Part shown: piece by piece, positions 16,624 through 25,828 of the stretch | Numbering within the stretch: the first letter of the stretch is position 1 | Layout: each line of letters starts with the position of its first letter | Position numbers and translations under genes: made by a program | NCBI GenBank assembly: GCA_046294815.1 | Contig: JBKBOJ010000001.1 | Coordinates: forward strand, 62,001-126,000 | Direction: 5' to 3' | DNA from: Pelomonas sp046294815 | GTDB lineage: Bacteria; Pseudomonadota; Gammaproteobacteria; Burkholderiales; Burkholderiaceae_C | DNA length: 64,000 bases | Notes under the pieces: generated by a model | Told to the model about the DNA's origin: nothing | What the model saw: the letters and a program-made list of their open reading frames with translations, nothing else | Databases searched by the model: none

Positions 16624-19110
16624 ATGGATCTGCATGACGGCTGGTTGCTGGCCGAGGCGCCCCAAGGCCTGGATGGCGCGGCACTGACAGCGTTGTCAGC
16701 CGACGCCTGGCTGCCGGCCCGCGTGCCCGGCACGGCGCATGGCGCGCTGCTGGCCGCAGGCCGCATCCCCGACCCGTTTTACGGCCGCAACGAGGCGGAC
16801 GTGGCCTGGGTGGCCGAGCGCCGCTGGGTTTGGCGGCTGGACTTCGAGGCCGGTGAACTGGCCGAACGGGAGGAACTGGTCTTCGAGGGCCTGGACACCT
16901 ATTGCACCGTCTGGCTCAACGGCCAGCGGCTGTTGAGCTCGGACAACATGTTCGTGCCGCGGCGGGTGGATGTGCGTGATCGTCTGCGGCCCGGCCGCAA
17001 CGAGTTGCTGCTGTGCTTCGAGCCCGCGCTGGCCAGCGCCCGCGCCGCGGAGGCCCAGCACGGCAAGCGCGCGCTATGGAATGGCGACAGCGCCCGGCTG
17101 CATGCGCGCAAGGCCCAGTACCACTTCGGCTGGGACTGGGGCCCCGAGCTCATCGTCTGCGGCCCCTGGCGACCGGTACGGCGCTTCAGCGGCAGCGCCC
17201 GCATCGACGAACTGCAGGTGCGCAGCGACGTGGATGTCGCCCGCCGCTGCGCGACGCTGCAGGTCGCGGCCCGGCCCGTGGGCGCGCGGGCCGGCCAGCG
17301 GCTGGTGTTCGAGCTGCTGGACCCCGAGGGGCGCTGCGTGGCGATGCAAAGCACGGCAGCCGAGGCGCCGCACGCGGTGCTGACGCTGGATGACGCCCGG
17401 CTGTGGTGGCCGCGCGGTCTGGGTGGGCAGCCGCTGTACACGCTGATCGCAAGGCTGCAGGACGGCGAGCGCCTGCTGGCCCAGGACCGTCGCCGCATCG
17501 GCCTGCGCACGCTGCGGCTGGTGCAGGCGCCGGTGCAGGGGGAGGCGGGCAGCAGCTTCCATTTCGAGGTCAACGGCCAGGACTTCTTTGCCGGCGGCGC
17601 CAACTGGATTCCGGACGACAGCCTGCTGGAGCGCATCACGCCGGCCCGCTACCGTGAGCGCGTGGCGCAGGCTGCCGGCGCGAACATGAACATGTTGCGC
17701 GTCTGGGGTGGCGGCATCTATGAGCACGAGGCCTTCTACGAGGCCTGCGACGAGCTGGGGCTGCTGGTCTGGCAGGACTTCATGTTTGCCTGCGGCATTT
17801 ACCCTGCCCACGAGGCCTTTCAGGCCAGCGTGCGCGCCGAGGCCGAGGCCCAGGTCAGGCGGCTGCGCCACCACGCTTGTCTGGCACTCTGGTGCGGCAA
17901 CAACGAGGACTACATGCTGGCCGAGTCCGTCGGGCTGGCCGGCCCCGGCGTGGCGGCCGAGCGCTTTGAGGCGCGCGCTCTCTACGAAGGGCTGTTGCCC
18001 GAAGTCTGCGCCGCGCTGGACCCGGGCCGCCCCTACTGGCCGGGCAGCCCCTTCACGCCAGGGGACGGCGCCAAGTCGTCAGACCCGACGGTGGGCGACC
18101 GCCACAGCTGGGAGGTCTGGCACCAGCAGATGCTGCCCTACCAGCGCTATGGCGAGGTGCAGGCGCGCTTCGTCAGCGAGTTCGGCATGCAGTCGCACCC
18201 CAGCCTGGCGCTGCTGGAGTCCGTGCTGCCGCCCGATGAGCGCTTCCCCGGCAGCCGCACGCTGCAATGGCACAACAAGGCCGGCTCGCCCGCCGGCCCG
18301 GACGGGCACCGGCGCCTGGCCGTCTACCTGGCCGACAACCTGCGCGTGGGGCCCGCGCTGGCCGACCATGTCTATGCCACGCAGTTTGTGCAGGCCGAGG
18401 CCATGCGCGTGGCCTACCAGGATTTCCGTCGCCGCTGGCAGCGCCCCGGGGCAAGGGCGGTGGGCGGCGCGCTGGTCTGGCAGCTCAACGACTGCTGGCC
18501 GGTCACGAGCTGGTCGCTGATCGACTCGGCCGGCGTCGCGAAGCCGGCCTGGCATGCGGTGCGCCGTGCGCTTGCCGTCGTGGCGGTGGCCGTGCGGCTG
18601 GAGGCGGGGCAAGCGCGGCTGGCGCTCATGAACGGCGGCACGTCGGCGCGCGAGTTGCGGCTGGCGCTGCGCGTGTTCGCCATGGACGGTCGGCTGCTTG
18701 CCGAGGCCCACCGCGCGGCGTGCGTCGACGCGGCGAGCAACTGGGAGGCGACGCAGGCGCTGCCGGCGCTGGACGAGCCGGTCGTTGCCGAGCTGCTGGC
18801 GCTGGACGCATCGGACGGCCAGGAGCTGGCGCGCGACTGTGCCTGGACCGAGCCGTTCCGGTTCTACCGGCTGGGCGAGGCCCGGCTGACGGCGGTCGCC
18901 GACGCGCAGGCCCTGCTCATCTCGGCCGACCGTCCGGTCAAGGGGCTGTGGCTGCAGGCCGACGGCGTGCGCTTCGACGACAACTTCATCGACCTCGTGC
19001 CCGGCGCGCCCCGGCGCGTGACGTTCACCGGGCCGCTGCCTGAGGCGCTGCTGGCCGTCGCACTGGACCGCGACGCCAGCTGGTTGCCCTGGCGCGGCCG
19101 CGCAGGGTGA
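16624..19110 (+). CDS. GH2 beta-mannosidase
   Basis: The 828-residue product fits a GH2 beta-mannosidase: an N-terminal sugar-binding jelly roll (DPFYGRNEADVAWV), an Ig-like domain, then a TIM barrel with the acid/base Glu428 in WCGNNED and the nucleophile Glu519 in VSEFGMQSH. It removes mannose from the non-reducing ends of manno-oligosaccharides. No clear signal peptide is seen, so it is probably cytoplasmic or periplasmic by another route. The ATG at 16624 is chosen because the family domain begins at MDLHDGWLL. A GTG at 16606 is equally possible, while earlier in-frame starts add unrelated sequence. Confidence 0.88.
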   Translation: MDLHDGWLLAEAPQGLDGAALTALSADAWLPARVPGTAHGALLAAGRIPDPFYGRNEADVAWVAERRWVWRLDFEAGELAEREELVFEGLDTYCTVWLNGQRLLSSDNMFVPRRVDVRDRLRPGRNELLLCFEPALASARAAEAQHGKRALWNGDSARLHARKAQYHFGWDWGPELIVCGPWRPVRRFSGSARIDELQVRSDVDVARRCATLQVAARPVGARAGQRLVFELLDPEGRCVAMQSTAAEAPHAVLTLDDARLWWPRGLGGQPLYTLIARLQDGERLLAQDRRRIGLRTLRLVQAPVQGEAGSSFHFEVNGQDFFAGGANWIPDDSLLERITPARYRERVAQAAGANMNMLRVWGGGIYEHEAFYEACDELGLLVWQDFMFACGIYPAHEAFQASVRAEAEAQVRRLRHHACLALWCGNNEDYMLAESVGLAGPGVAAERFEARALYEGLLPEVCAALDPGRPYWPGSPFTPGDGAKSSDPTVGDRHSWEVWHQQMLPYQRYGEVQARFVSEFGMQSHPSLALLESVLPPDERFPGSRTLQWHNKAGSPAGPDGHRRLAVYLADNLRVGPALADHVYATQFVQAEAMRVAYQDFRRRWQRPGARAVGGALVWQLNDCWPVTSWSLIDSAGVAKPAWHAVRRALAVVAVAVRLEAGQARLALMNGGTSARELRLALRVFAMDGRLLAEAHRAACVDAASNWEATQALPALDEPVVAELLALDASDGQELARDCAWTEPFRFYRLGEARLTAVADAQALLISADRPVKGLWLQADGVRFDDNFIDLVPGAPRRVTFTGPLPEALLAVALDRDASWLPWRGRAG

Positions 19111-19140
19111 GTGCCGTGGCCATGCGGATATCCCCTGTCG

Positions 19141-19168
19141 TTGTTAGCCCCAATGTTATGAATATGTT
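19141..19168 (+). promoter_or_regulatory. Candidate promoter of the TonB receptor gene
   Basis: TTGTTA at 19141-19146 and TATGTT at 19163-19168 are 16 bp apart in an unusually AT-rich patch, directly upstream of the operator-like palindrome. This gives a leader of about 90 nt to the receptor ATG. Confidence 0.4.
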
Positions 19169-19171
19169 TTA

Positions 19172-19187
19172 TTGTTAACGTTATCAA
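19172..19187 (+). promoter_or_regulatory. CG-centred LacI-family operator before the TonB receptor
   Basis: TTGTTAACGTTATCAA is a 16-bp palindrome with one mismatch pair, centred on CG, as is typical of LacI-family operators. It lies just after the candidate promoter, where a bound repressor would block transcription. Its centre differs from the odd-centred GTTTAnTAAAC sites elsewhere in the locus, so it may answer to a different regulator. Confidence 0.6.
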
Positions 19188-19266
19188 CATGCGGTTGCGA
19201 CCGTCGCGCGCAGCCACCGCATGAGGTCCCCAAGGGCCCGTATTCCCACCAACGAGGAGCACAAGG

Positions 19267-22200
19267 ATGAGACATTTCAGACGGACAACCTTGTCATTGG
19301 CGGCGGCCCAGGCCTTGATGGCCATGGCTTTGCCGGCCGTGGCGCAGAGCACGGAGGCGCCCGCGAAATCGCAGCAGCTGGAAACCGTGATCGTCTCGGG
19401 CCAGCGGGCCGCGTTGCAGTCGGCGCAGAGGATCAAGCAGAACGCCGACGAAATCGTCGACTCCGTCGTGGCGGACGACATCGGCAAGCTGCCGGACCGT
19501 TCCGTGTCGGAGGTGCTGCAGCGCATTGTTGGCGTGACCATGGACCGCGTGATGGCGCGGGGCGACCCGATGCGTTTCTCGGTCGAGGGCTCGGGGGTCA
19601 TCATCCGCGGCCTCACCTATGTGTCTTCGCAGCTCAACGGCCGTGAAAGCTTCTCCGCCAATGGCGGCCGGGGCCTGAGCTTCGAGGACGTGCCGCCCGA
19701 GTTGATGGCCGGCGTGGACGTCTACAAGAACCCCTCGGCCGAGCAGATCGAAGGCGCCATCGGCGGCCTCGTGAACCTGCGCACGGCGCTGCCCTTTGAC
19801 TACAACGGCTTCAAGGCCGGCCTGGGCGTGTCGGTCACGAGGAACGTGCTGCGCGAGAACCAGAAGCCGACCTTCTCGGGTCTGCTGGCCAACACCTGGA
19901 ACACCGACATCGGCAAGGTCGGCCTGTTGATCCATGCGGCGAACTCCAAGAGCTCGACGCGCACCGATGGCATCGCGGTCGACCCGTACTTCCGTGAAGT
20001 CACGCGCTGGAACCGGCAGGACGACACCTACAACGCCTACTACCGGCCCACCGCTGAAAACCACTGGTTCCCCAAGGCGGTGGGCTGGCAGACGCTGGCC
20101 TTTGACCGTTCGCGCCAGGGCACCTATGTGGCGGCGCAGTGGAGAAAGGACACGCTGGAGGCGTCGGCGACCTATTTCCGCTCCAAGTACGACTTCTACT
20201 GGGACGAGAGCTCGATCGCCAGCCAGGCAGATCCGTACTCGTCTCTCGTCTCGAATGCCACCTGGGGCAGCAATGGCGCGCTGCTGCGCGGCACGCTCAC
20301 CGACCCGCAGAAGGGGGGCATTCCCTTCAATGCCAACACGCGCTTCTCGAAGAGCGGTTCGGACACGAAGGAGTCGACCTTCAACCTGGTCTGGACGCCG
20401 AGCCCACGCTGGCGCATCGCCAACGACTTCCAGTTCATCGAGTCCCACACCGGCACCTTCGACTCGACCGTGGCGACCGGCATCAACATGCCCAAGGAAA
20501 CCCTGGACTTGACCGGCAGCATGCCGCGCCTGGTCTTGGATGACGCGGACAAGGCTTACCTGGCCGACCCGTCCAAGTACTACTGGGCCTACACGATGGA
20601 GAGGCAGTCGCAGAGCAAGGGCAAGCAAAAGGCTTGGAAGGGCGACGTCAAGTACACCTTTGACCATCCGGTGCTCTACGACGCGCGCTTCGGCCTGCGC
20701 TTCACCGACCGTGACGTGAGCAACAAGGTGCCCCGCTGGTACAACTGGCAGGCGGTGTCGCAGACTTGGCAATCCGCCGAGTTCGACCCGGGCGCCATTG
20801 GCCAGAGCTGGGACTGGCACCCGATCAAGAGCCTGGCCTATCTGTCGCGCTTCGGCGGTGAAACCCAGGTCAAGCCGTTCAACAACTTCATGAACGGCAA
20901 GAACAGCGTTGCGTCGCTGGTGCTGCCGAAGATGTCGGTGGCGGCGAACTACCCCGACTCCTACGCGCTGCTGCACAGCTACTACACCCAGCTGTGCGAG
21001 GAGTACAAGGCCGAGAAGATCTCCAAGGGGGGGAGCCCTGGCAACAGCTGCGCCCCGGCATTCACCCCGCCCGTGCCCGGTGCGGTCTCGCCGCGCGACA
21101 ACGAGCAGCATGAAACCACCAAGACCGCATATGCGCAGCTGCGCTTCGGGTTCGACGAATGGAACGTGCCGGTCGACGGCAACGTCGGTCTGCGTGTCGT
21201 CAACACCAAGTACGACTCGGCGGGCTACCAATCGCTGAACTATCGGGCGACCGATCCGGTGACCGGCCCCTTGATCGGCGGTCCGATTCCGGTGTTCACC
21301 AGCTCCCTCAAGCCCATCGAGGTCAGCAACAGCTACACCGATGTGCTGCCCAGCCTGAACCTGCGCTGGAAACTGAACGACAAGATGCAGATGCGCTTCG
21401 CTTTTGCGAAGGCGATCGCGCGTCCCGACATCAGCGCCCTGCAGCCCAACCTGATCCTGGATGCGGGCAACGCCACCGTGCGGACCATCGTGGACAGGAC
21501 GGGCGAGTCGGAGGTGCGGACGAACTACGTGGACGATCTGCGCAACCGTGGCCAGGCTCTGGGCAACCCGGTGTTGAAGCCCGTCAAGTCCGATCAGTTC
21601 GACGTGTCGGCCGAGTGGTACCTCGACAAGGCAAGCTCGGTCACGCTGGCGGCGTTCAACAAGCAGCTCAAGGACGTGATCGTCAACGAGGTGGGCATCC
21701 TGACGGTGCCGGACAACACGGGCAGGTTGTACGAGTTTGCGTACTCGACGCAGGTCAACGGTGCCAAGGGTTGGGCACGTGGCGTGGAGCTTGCCGCGCA
21801 GCACTATTTCAACGGGCTGCCGGGCTTGCTCGCCGGCCTGGGGGTGCAGGCCAACGTGACCTATGTGGACAGCAAACAGAAGCGCTACAACGCGGTCGGC
21901 AATGCGTGGTGCAGCAGCGCCGACGACGGCCGGAACCTGAACCTGTTCGTCAACGGTTGCGACACCAACGGCCAGTCCTACGGTGACCACCCGCTGCCCA
22001 ATCTGTCGCGCAAGGCGTTCAACCTGGCCATCCTGTATGACCACGGCCCGATCTCGGCGCGCGTGGCCTATTCATGGCGTGGCAAATACCTGAACGGCGT
22101 CGCGTTCCCGGACAACACCGGCCCGAACCAGACCAACGGCCTGAATGCCAATCCGGACAGCCCACAGTACGGACGCAACAACATGCCGCTCGGCCTGCCG

Positions 22201-22398
22201 ATCTGGACGGATGCGTTCGGCCAGCTGGACATGGGCGTGCAGTACCGGTTCAACAGCCAGCTGACCTTCGCGTTCGAAGGCCAGAACCTGACCGATGCGG
22301 TCTACAAGCAGTTGATGCAGCAGCACATCGGCTTCACCGGCCGGACCTGGTTCGTTTCCGGGCCGCGCTACACGGTGTCGGCACGGCTGACCTTCTGA
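19267..22398 (+). CDS. TonB-dependent outer-membrane receptor
   Basis: The 1043-residue protein has a signal peptide (ending ALPAVAQS), a TonB-box-like ETVIVSGQRA, a plug domain (about 55-180, with KLPDRSVSEVLQRIVGV and IIRGL) and a large beta-barrel ending in an aromatic YTVSARLTF. The plug sequence is of the Xanthomonas/Caulobacter type linked to carbohydrate uptake. It would import oligosaccharides, here probably manno- or gluco-oligosaccharides, using energy from TonB-ExbBD, which is not encoded in the window. GAGGAG lies 11-16 bp before the ATG. It is followed by a strong terminator and the halogenase-like pair. Confidence 0.92.
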   Translation: MRHFRRTTLSLAAAQALMAMALPAVAQSTEAPAKSQQLETVIVSGQRAALQSAQRIKQNADEIVDSVVADDIGKLPDRSVSEVLQRIVGVTMDRVMARGDPMRFSVEGSGVIIRGLTYVSSQLNGRESFSANGGRGLSFEDVPPELMAGVDVYKNPSAEQIEGAIGGLVNLRTALPFDYNGFKAGLGVSVTRNVLRENQKPTFSGLLANTWNTDIGKVGLLIHAANSKSSTRTDGIAVDPYFREVTRWNRQDDTYNAYYRPTAENHWFPKAVGWQTLAFDRSRQGTYVAAQWRKDTLEASATYFRSKYDFYWDESSIASQADPYSSLVSNATWGSNGALLRGTLTDPQKGGIPFNANTRFSKSGSDTKESTFNLVWTPSPRWRIANDFQFIESHTGTFDSTVATGINMPKETLDLTGSMPRLVLDDADKAYLADPSKYYWAYTMERQSQSKGKQKAWKGDVKYTFDHPVLYDARFGLRFTDRDVSNKVPRWYNWQAVSQTWQSAEFDPGAIGQSWDWHPIKSLAYLSRFGGETQVKPFNNFMNGKNSVASLVLPKMSVAANYPDSYALLHSYYTQLCEEYKAEKISKGGSPGNSCAPAFTPPVPGAVSPRDNEQHETTKTAYAQLRFGFDEWNVPVDGNVGLRVVNTKYDSAGYQSLNYRATDPVTGPLIGGPIPVFTSSLKPIEVSNSYTDVLPSLNLRWKLNDKMQMRFAFAKAIARPDISALQPNLILDAGNATVRTIVDRTGESEVRTNYVDDLRNRGQALGNPVLKPVKSDQFDVSAEWYLDKASSVTLAAFNKQLKDVIVNEVGILTVPDNTGRLYEFAYSTQVNGAKGWARGVELAAQHYFNGLPGLLAGLGVQANVTYVDSKQKRYNAVGNAWCSSADDGRNLNLFVNGCDTNGQSYGDHPLPNLSRKAFNLAILYDHGPISARVAYSWRGKYLNGVAFPDNTGPNQTNGLNANPDSPQYGRNNMPLGLPIWTDAFGQLDMGVQYRFNSQLTFAFEGQNLTDAVYKQLMQQHIGFTGRTWFVSGPRYTVSARLTF

Positions 22399-22425
22399 GC
22401 GACGCCGGGTTTGTCCTGGCGCACC

Positions 22426-22458
22426 AAGGGCCTGGCGCCGCGGTGCCGGGCCTTTTTT
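22426..22458 (+). terminator. Rho-independent terminator after the TonB receptor
   Basis: Positions 22426-22438 pair with 22443-22455 (G-U pairs included) around a CGCG loop, followed by TTTTTT at 22453-22458. This is the clearest intrinsic terminator in the window. It should separate the receptor from the halogenase-like genes, at least partly. Confidence 0.85.
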
Positions 22459-22634
22459 CTAGAAACGGCAGGTGGGCGGGCCCGCAGCGCCAGCCCAGCG
22501 GGCCTGCAGCGCTGCGCACCGAAATGGCAAGTGCCGCCCCGTCCACAAGGTGTTGATGCACCGAGCCTTTCGATGCGTAGCATGCGGTCAACTGCCGCTT
22601 CTAGCTGTTCCAGGCACAAGGAAAAGGTGCACCG

Positions 22635-24194
22635 ATGGAAAAACAATGCATGGCGGATGGCGGGCCGCTGCGGCGCATCGTCATCGTGGGTGGCGGCACT
22701 GCCGGCTGGATGACCGCGGCGCCGCTGAGCCAGCTGATGGGCCGCAGCGAGCATGCCGCGCGCTGCGAGATCGTGCTGATCGAGTCGCCCGAGATCGGCA
22801 CTGTGGGCGTGGGCGAGGCCACGCTGCCCACGATCCGCTTCTACAACCGCACGCTGGAACTCGACGACGCCGATTTCATGCGCAGAACCCAGGCCACGTT
22901 CAAGCTGGGCATCGAGTTCAAGGACTGGGGGCACCTGGGCAACCGCTTCTTCCATGGCTTTGGCGAGTTCGGGCCGCCCATCGCCAACCGCTCCTCGGTG
23001 ATGCACTGGCTGAGGCTGCGCAGCCTGGGCGGCATGGATCGCTACGAGGACTGGTCCACCGCCACCGTGATGGCCATGCGCAACCGCTTCGTGCCGCCCG
23101 AGGGCGGCGAGGTGGCGTCGGCCGCCAATGCCTTCTCCTATGCCTTCCATTTCGATGCCGGCCTGTACGCCGCCTTCCTGCGCGACTACGCTGTGGCGCG
23201 CGGCGTGCGGCGCGAGCAGGGCACCATCGTCGACGTCTCCGTGCGCCCCGGCGATGGTTTCGTGACGGCCGTGACGCTGGCCGACGGCCGGCGCATCGAG
23301 GGCGATTTGTTCATCGACTGCTCGGGCTTCCGCGCGCTGCTCATCGAAGGCGTCTGCCGCGTCGGCTACGAGGACTGGACCCACTGGCTGCCCTGCGACA
23401 GCGCCCAGGCCGTGCCCTGCGCCCGCGTGGCGCCGCTGACGCCTTACACCACCTCCACCGCGCGCAGTGCCGGCTGGCAATGGCGCATCCCGCTGCAGCA
23501 CCGTACCGGCAACGGCCATGTCTACTGCAGCAGCTACATCAGCGACGCCGAGGCCAGCCGCGTGCTGATGGCCAACCTGGACGGCGCCGCGCTCGCCGAG
23601 CCGCGCCAACTGCGCTTCAAGACCGGCATGCGCAAGAAGGCCTGGGACCGCAACGTTGTTGCTATCGGCCTGGCCTCGGGCTTCCTGGAGCCGCTGGAGT
23701 CCACCAGCATCCAGCTCATTATGGACGGCGTGGGTCGGCTCATCGAGCTGCTGCCCGACCGCCGCTGCGACCGCCATCTGGCGGCCGAATACAACCGCCG
23801 CATGGCGCGCCAGTACGAATCCATCCGCGACTTCATCGTGCTGCACTACAAGCTCACGCAGCGTGACGACAGCGAGTTCTGGCGCTACTGCGCCGCCATG
23901 TCCATCCCCGACGCGCTGCGCCACCAGATTGAACTCTTTCGCAACAGCGGCCGCGTCGCCATCCTGGACCCGGACAGCTTTGCCGAGCCCTCCTGGGTGT
24001 CGCTCTTCCTGGGGCTGGGCCTGTGGCCCGAGCGCCATGACCCCTTGCTGAACCAGATCGATGAGCAGGCCTTGCGCGCCCACTTCCAGCGCCTGCGCCA
24101 GGCCATCTCGGCCACCGTCGACGCCATGCCCGACCATGCAGCCTTTATCGACCGGCATGTGCGCGCGGCTCCCATGGAGGCGATGACGCCATGA
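22635..24194 (+). CDS. Tryptophan halogenase-like flavoprotein 1
   Basis: The 519-residue protein belongs to the flavin-dependent tryptophan halogenase family. It has the FAD motif VGGGTAGWMTA at the N-terminus, a catalytic Lys90 in TFKLGIEF (equivalent to Lys79 of PrnA/RebH), the WxWxIP motif in GWQWRIP, and LEPLESTS with the family Glu. Members halogenate indoles with reduced FAD and halide. Relatives beside TonB receptors (for example BrvH) act on free indole, but their natural role in sugar loci is unknown. The stop overlaps the next gene by 4 bp. The central third is almost identical in DNA to its neighbour. Confidence 0.88.
   Translation: MEKQCMADGGPLRRIVIVGGGTAGWMTAAPLSQLMGRSEHAARCEIVLIESPEIGTVGVGEATLPTIRFYNRTLELDDADFMRRTQATFKLGIEFKDWGHLGNRFFHGFGEFGPPIANRSSVMHWLRLRSLGGMDRYEDWSTATVMAMRNRFVPPEGGEVASAANAFSYAFHFDAGLYAAFLRDYAVARGVRREQGTIVDVSVRPGDGFVTAVTLADGRRIEGDLFIDCSGFRALLIEGVCRVGYEDWTHWLPCDSAQAVPCARVAPLTPYTTSTARSAGWQWRIPLQHRTGNGHVYCSSYISDAEASRVLMANLDGAALAEPRQLRFKTGMRKKAWDRNVVAIGLASGFLEPLESTSIQLIMDGVGRLIELLPDRRCDRHLAAEYNRRMARQYESIRDFIVLHYKLTQRDDSEFWRYCAAMSIPDALRHQIELFRNSGRVAILDPDSFAEPSWVSLFLGLGLWPERHDPLLNQIDEQALRAHFQRLRQAISATVDAMPDHAAFIDRHVRAAPMEAMTP
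23117..23421 (+). repeat. Near-identical block shared by the two halogenase genes (copy 1)
   Basis: This 305-bp segment equals 24664-24968 except at two positions (CAG/GAG codon; ATC/ATT codon), at a constant offset of 1547 bp. A second block, 23469-23621 against 25016-25168, differs at two positions. The 47 bp between blocks and both gene ends are much more diverged, including third positions. That pattern indicates gene conversion. Confidence 0.9.
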
Positions 24195-25714
24195 CCGACA
24201 CCCGCATCCGCCGCATCGTCATCGTCGGCGGCGGCAGCGCCGGCTGGATGACCGCCGCACCGCTCAGCCAGGCCTTCGGCCGCCCGCCCGGTGCGCCGCC
24301 CAACCCGGTGGGCTGCGACATCGTGCTCGTCGAGTCGCCCGACATCGGCACCGTCGGCGTCGGCGAGGCCACGCTGCCCAGCATCCGCTACTACAACGAC
24401 GCGCTGGAGATCGCCAACGCCGAGTTCATGCGCAAGACCCAGGCAAGCTTCAAGCTGGGCATCGCGTTCAAGGACTGGGGCCACATCGGCAACCGCTTCT
24501 TCCACGGCTTTGGCGGCTTCGGGCCGCCCATCTTCAACCGTTCATCCGTCGCCCACTGGCTGCGCCTGGATCGCGCGGGCGGCATGCCCAGCTACGAGGA
24601 TTGGTCGGTCGCCACCGTGATGGCGCGCAACAACCGCTTCGCGCCGCCCGAAGCCGGGCCGCCGTCGGCCGCCAATGCCTTCTCCTATGCCTTCCATTTC
24701 GATGCCGGCCTGTACGCCGCCTTCCTGCGCGACTACGCTGTGGCGCGCGGCGTGCGGCGCGAGGAGGGCACCATTGTCGACGTCTCCGTGCGCCCCGGCG
24801 ATGGTTTCGTGACGGCCGTGACGCTGGCCGACGGCCGGCGCATCGAGGGCGATTTGTTCATCGACTGCTCGGGCTTCCGCGCGCTGCTCATCGAAGGCGT
24901 CTGCCGCGTCGGCTACGAGGACTGGACCCACTGGCTGCCCTGCGACAGCGCCCAGGCCGTGCCCTGCGAGAAAACCCAGCCGCTGACGCCCTACACCACC
25001 TCCACTGCACATGGCGCCGGCTGGCAATGGCGCATCCCGCTGCAGCACCGTACCGGCAACGGCCATGTCTACTGCAGCAGCTGCATCAGCGACGCCGAGG
25101 CCAGCCACGTGCTGATGGCCAACCTGGACGGCGCCGCGCTCGCCGAGCCGCGCCAACTGCGCTTCAAGGCCGGCATGCGGCGCCGCATCTGGGACCGCAA
25201 CGTCGTGTCCATAGGCCTGGCCTCGGGCTTCCTGGAACCGCTGGAATCCACCAGCCTGTCACTGGTCATCCACGGCGTCAGCGCGCTGGTGGAACTGTTC
25301 CCCGACCGCGCCTGCGAGCCCCACCTGGTGGACGAATACAACCGCCGCATGCGCAAGCAGTACGAGTCCATCCGCGACTTCATCATCCTGCACTACAAGC
25401 AGACCACGCGCGACGACAGCGAGTTCTGGCGCTACTGCCGCGCCATGGCCATCCCGGACACGTTGGCCCACCAGATCGAAGTCTTCCGCCGCAGCGGCCG
25501 CGTCGCCATCCTGGACCGCGACAGCTTCGGCGAAGACTCCTGGTACTCGCTATACCTCGGCCTGGGCCTGCGCCCCGAGTCGCTGGACCCCTTGCTCGCC
25601 CAGGTGGACGAGACCCAGTTGCGCGAGCACTTCAAGCGGCTGCATCGGGCGGTCGCCATGACGGTGGACGGCATGCCGGACCATGGGGCTTACCTGGCGC
25701 GGTTGCTGGGGTAG
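24191..25714 (+). CDS. Tryptophan halogenase-like flavoprotein 2
   Basis: The 507-residue paralogue of the preceding gene keeps VGGGSAGWMTA, Lys88 in SFKLGIAF, GWQWRIP and LEPLESTS, so both copies retain the residues needed for flavin use and halogenation. The N- and C-terminal parts differ clearly from copy 1, while the middle is nearly the same. The ATG overlaps the upstream stop (ATGA), so the pair is co-translated. No flavin reductase is encoded in the window. The two may have different substrates or form a heteromer. Confidence 0.88.
   Translation: MTDTRIRRIVIVGGGSAGWMTAAPLSQAFGRPPGAPPNPVGCDIVLVESPDIGTVGVGEATLPSIRYYNDALEIANAEFMRKTQASFKLGIAFKDWGHIGNRFFHGFGGFGPPIFNRSSVAHWLRLDRAGGMPSYEDWSVATVMARNNRFAPPEAGPPSAANAFSYAFHFDAGLYAAFLRDYAVARGVRREEGTIVDVSVRPGDGFVTAVTLADGRRIEGDLFIDCSGFRALLIEGVCRVGYEDWTHWLPCDSAQAVPCEKTQPLTPYTTSTAHGAGWQWRIPLQHRTGNGHVYCSSCISDAEASHVLMANLDGAALAEPRQLRFKAGMRRRIWDRNVVSIGLASGFLEPLESTSLSLVIHGVSALVELFPDRACEPHLVDEYNRRMRKQYESIRDFIILHYKQTTRDDSEFWRYCRAMAIPDTLAHQIEVFRRSGRVAILDRDSFGEDSWYSLYLGLGLRPESLDPLLAQVDETQLREHFKRLHRAVAMTVDGMPDHGAYLARLLG
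24664..24968 (+). repeat. Near-identical block shared by the two halogenase genes (copy 2)
   Basis: This is the partner of 23117-23421, with two mismatches in 305 bp. The homogenised region covers the middle of the FAD/substrate domain, including the ECG-like DCSGFRALL segment. Confidence 0.9.
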
Positions 25715-25828
25715 GGCGGCGGCGTCGGCATCGGGCTGAGACATCGAGGCTGATCTCGGCAGCCGAGCGGCTGCGGTAGACAAAGCTGCGCTACTCCATG
25801 CCGCCACGCTGCCAGCGCGATGCCCGCC

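Noticed and set aside
22635..25714. Insertion sequence or transposon ends around the halogenase duplication
   Set aside because: No terminal inverted repeats, target duplications or transposase are visible. The repeat lies inside the genes and fits gene conversion.
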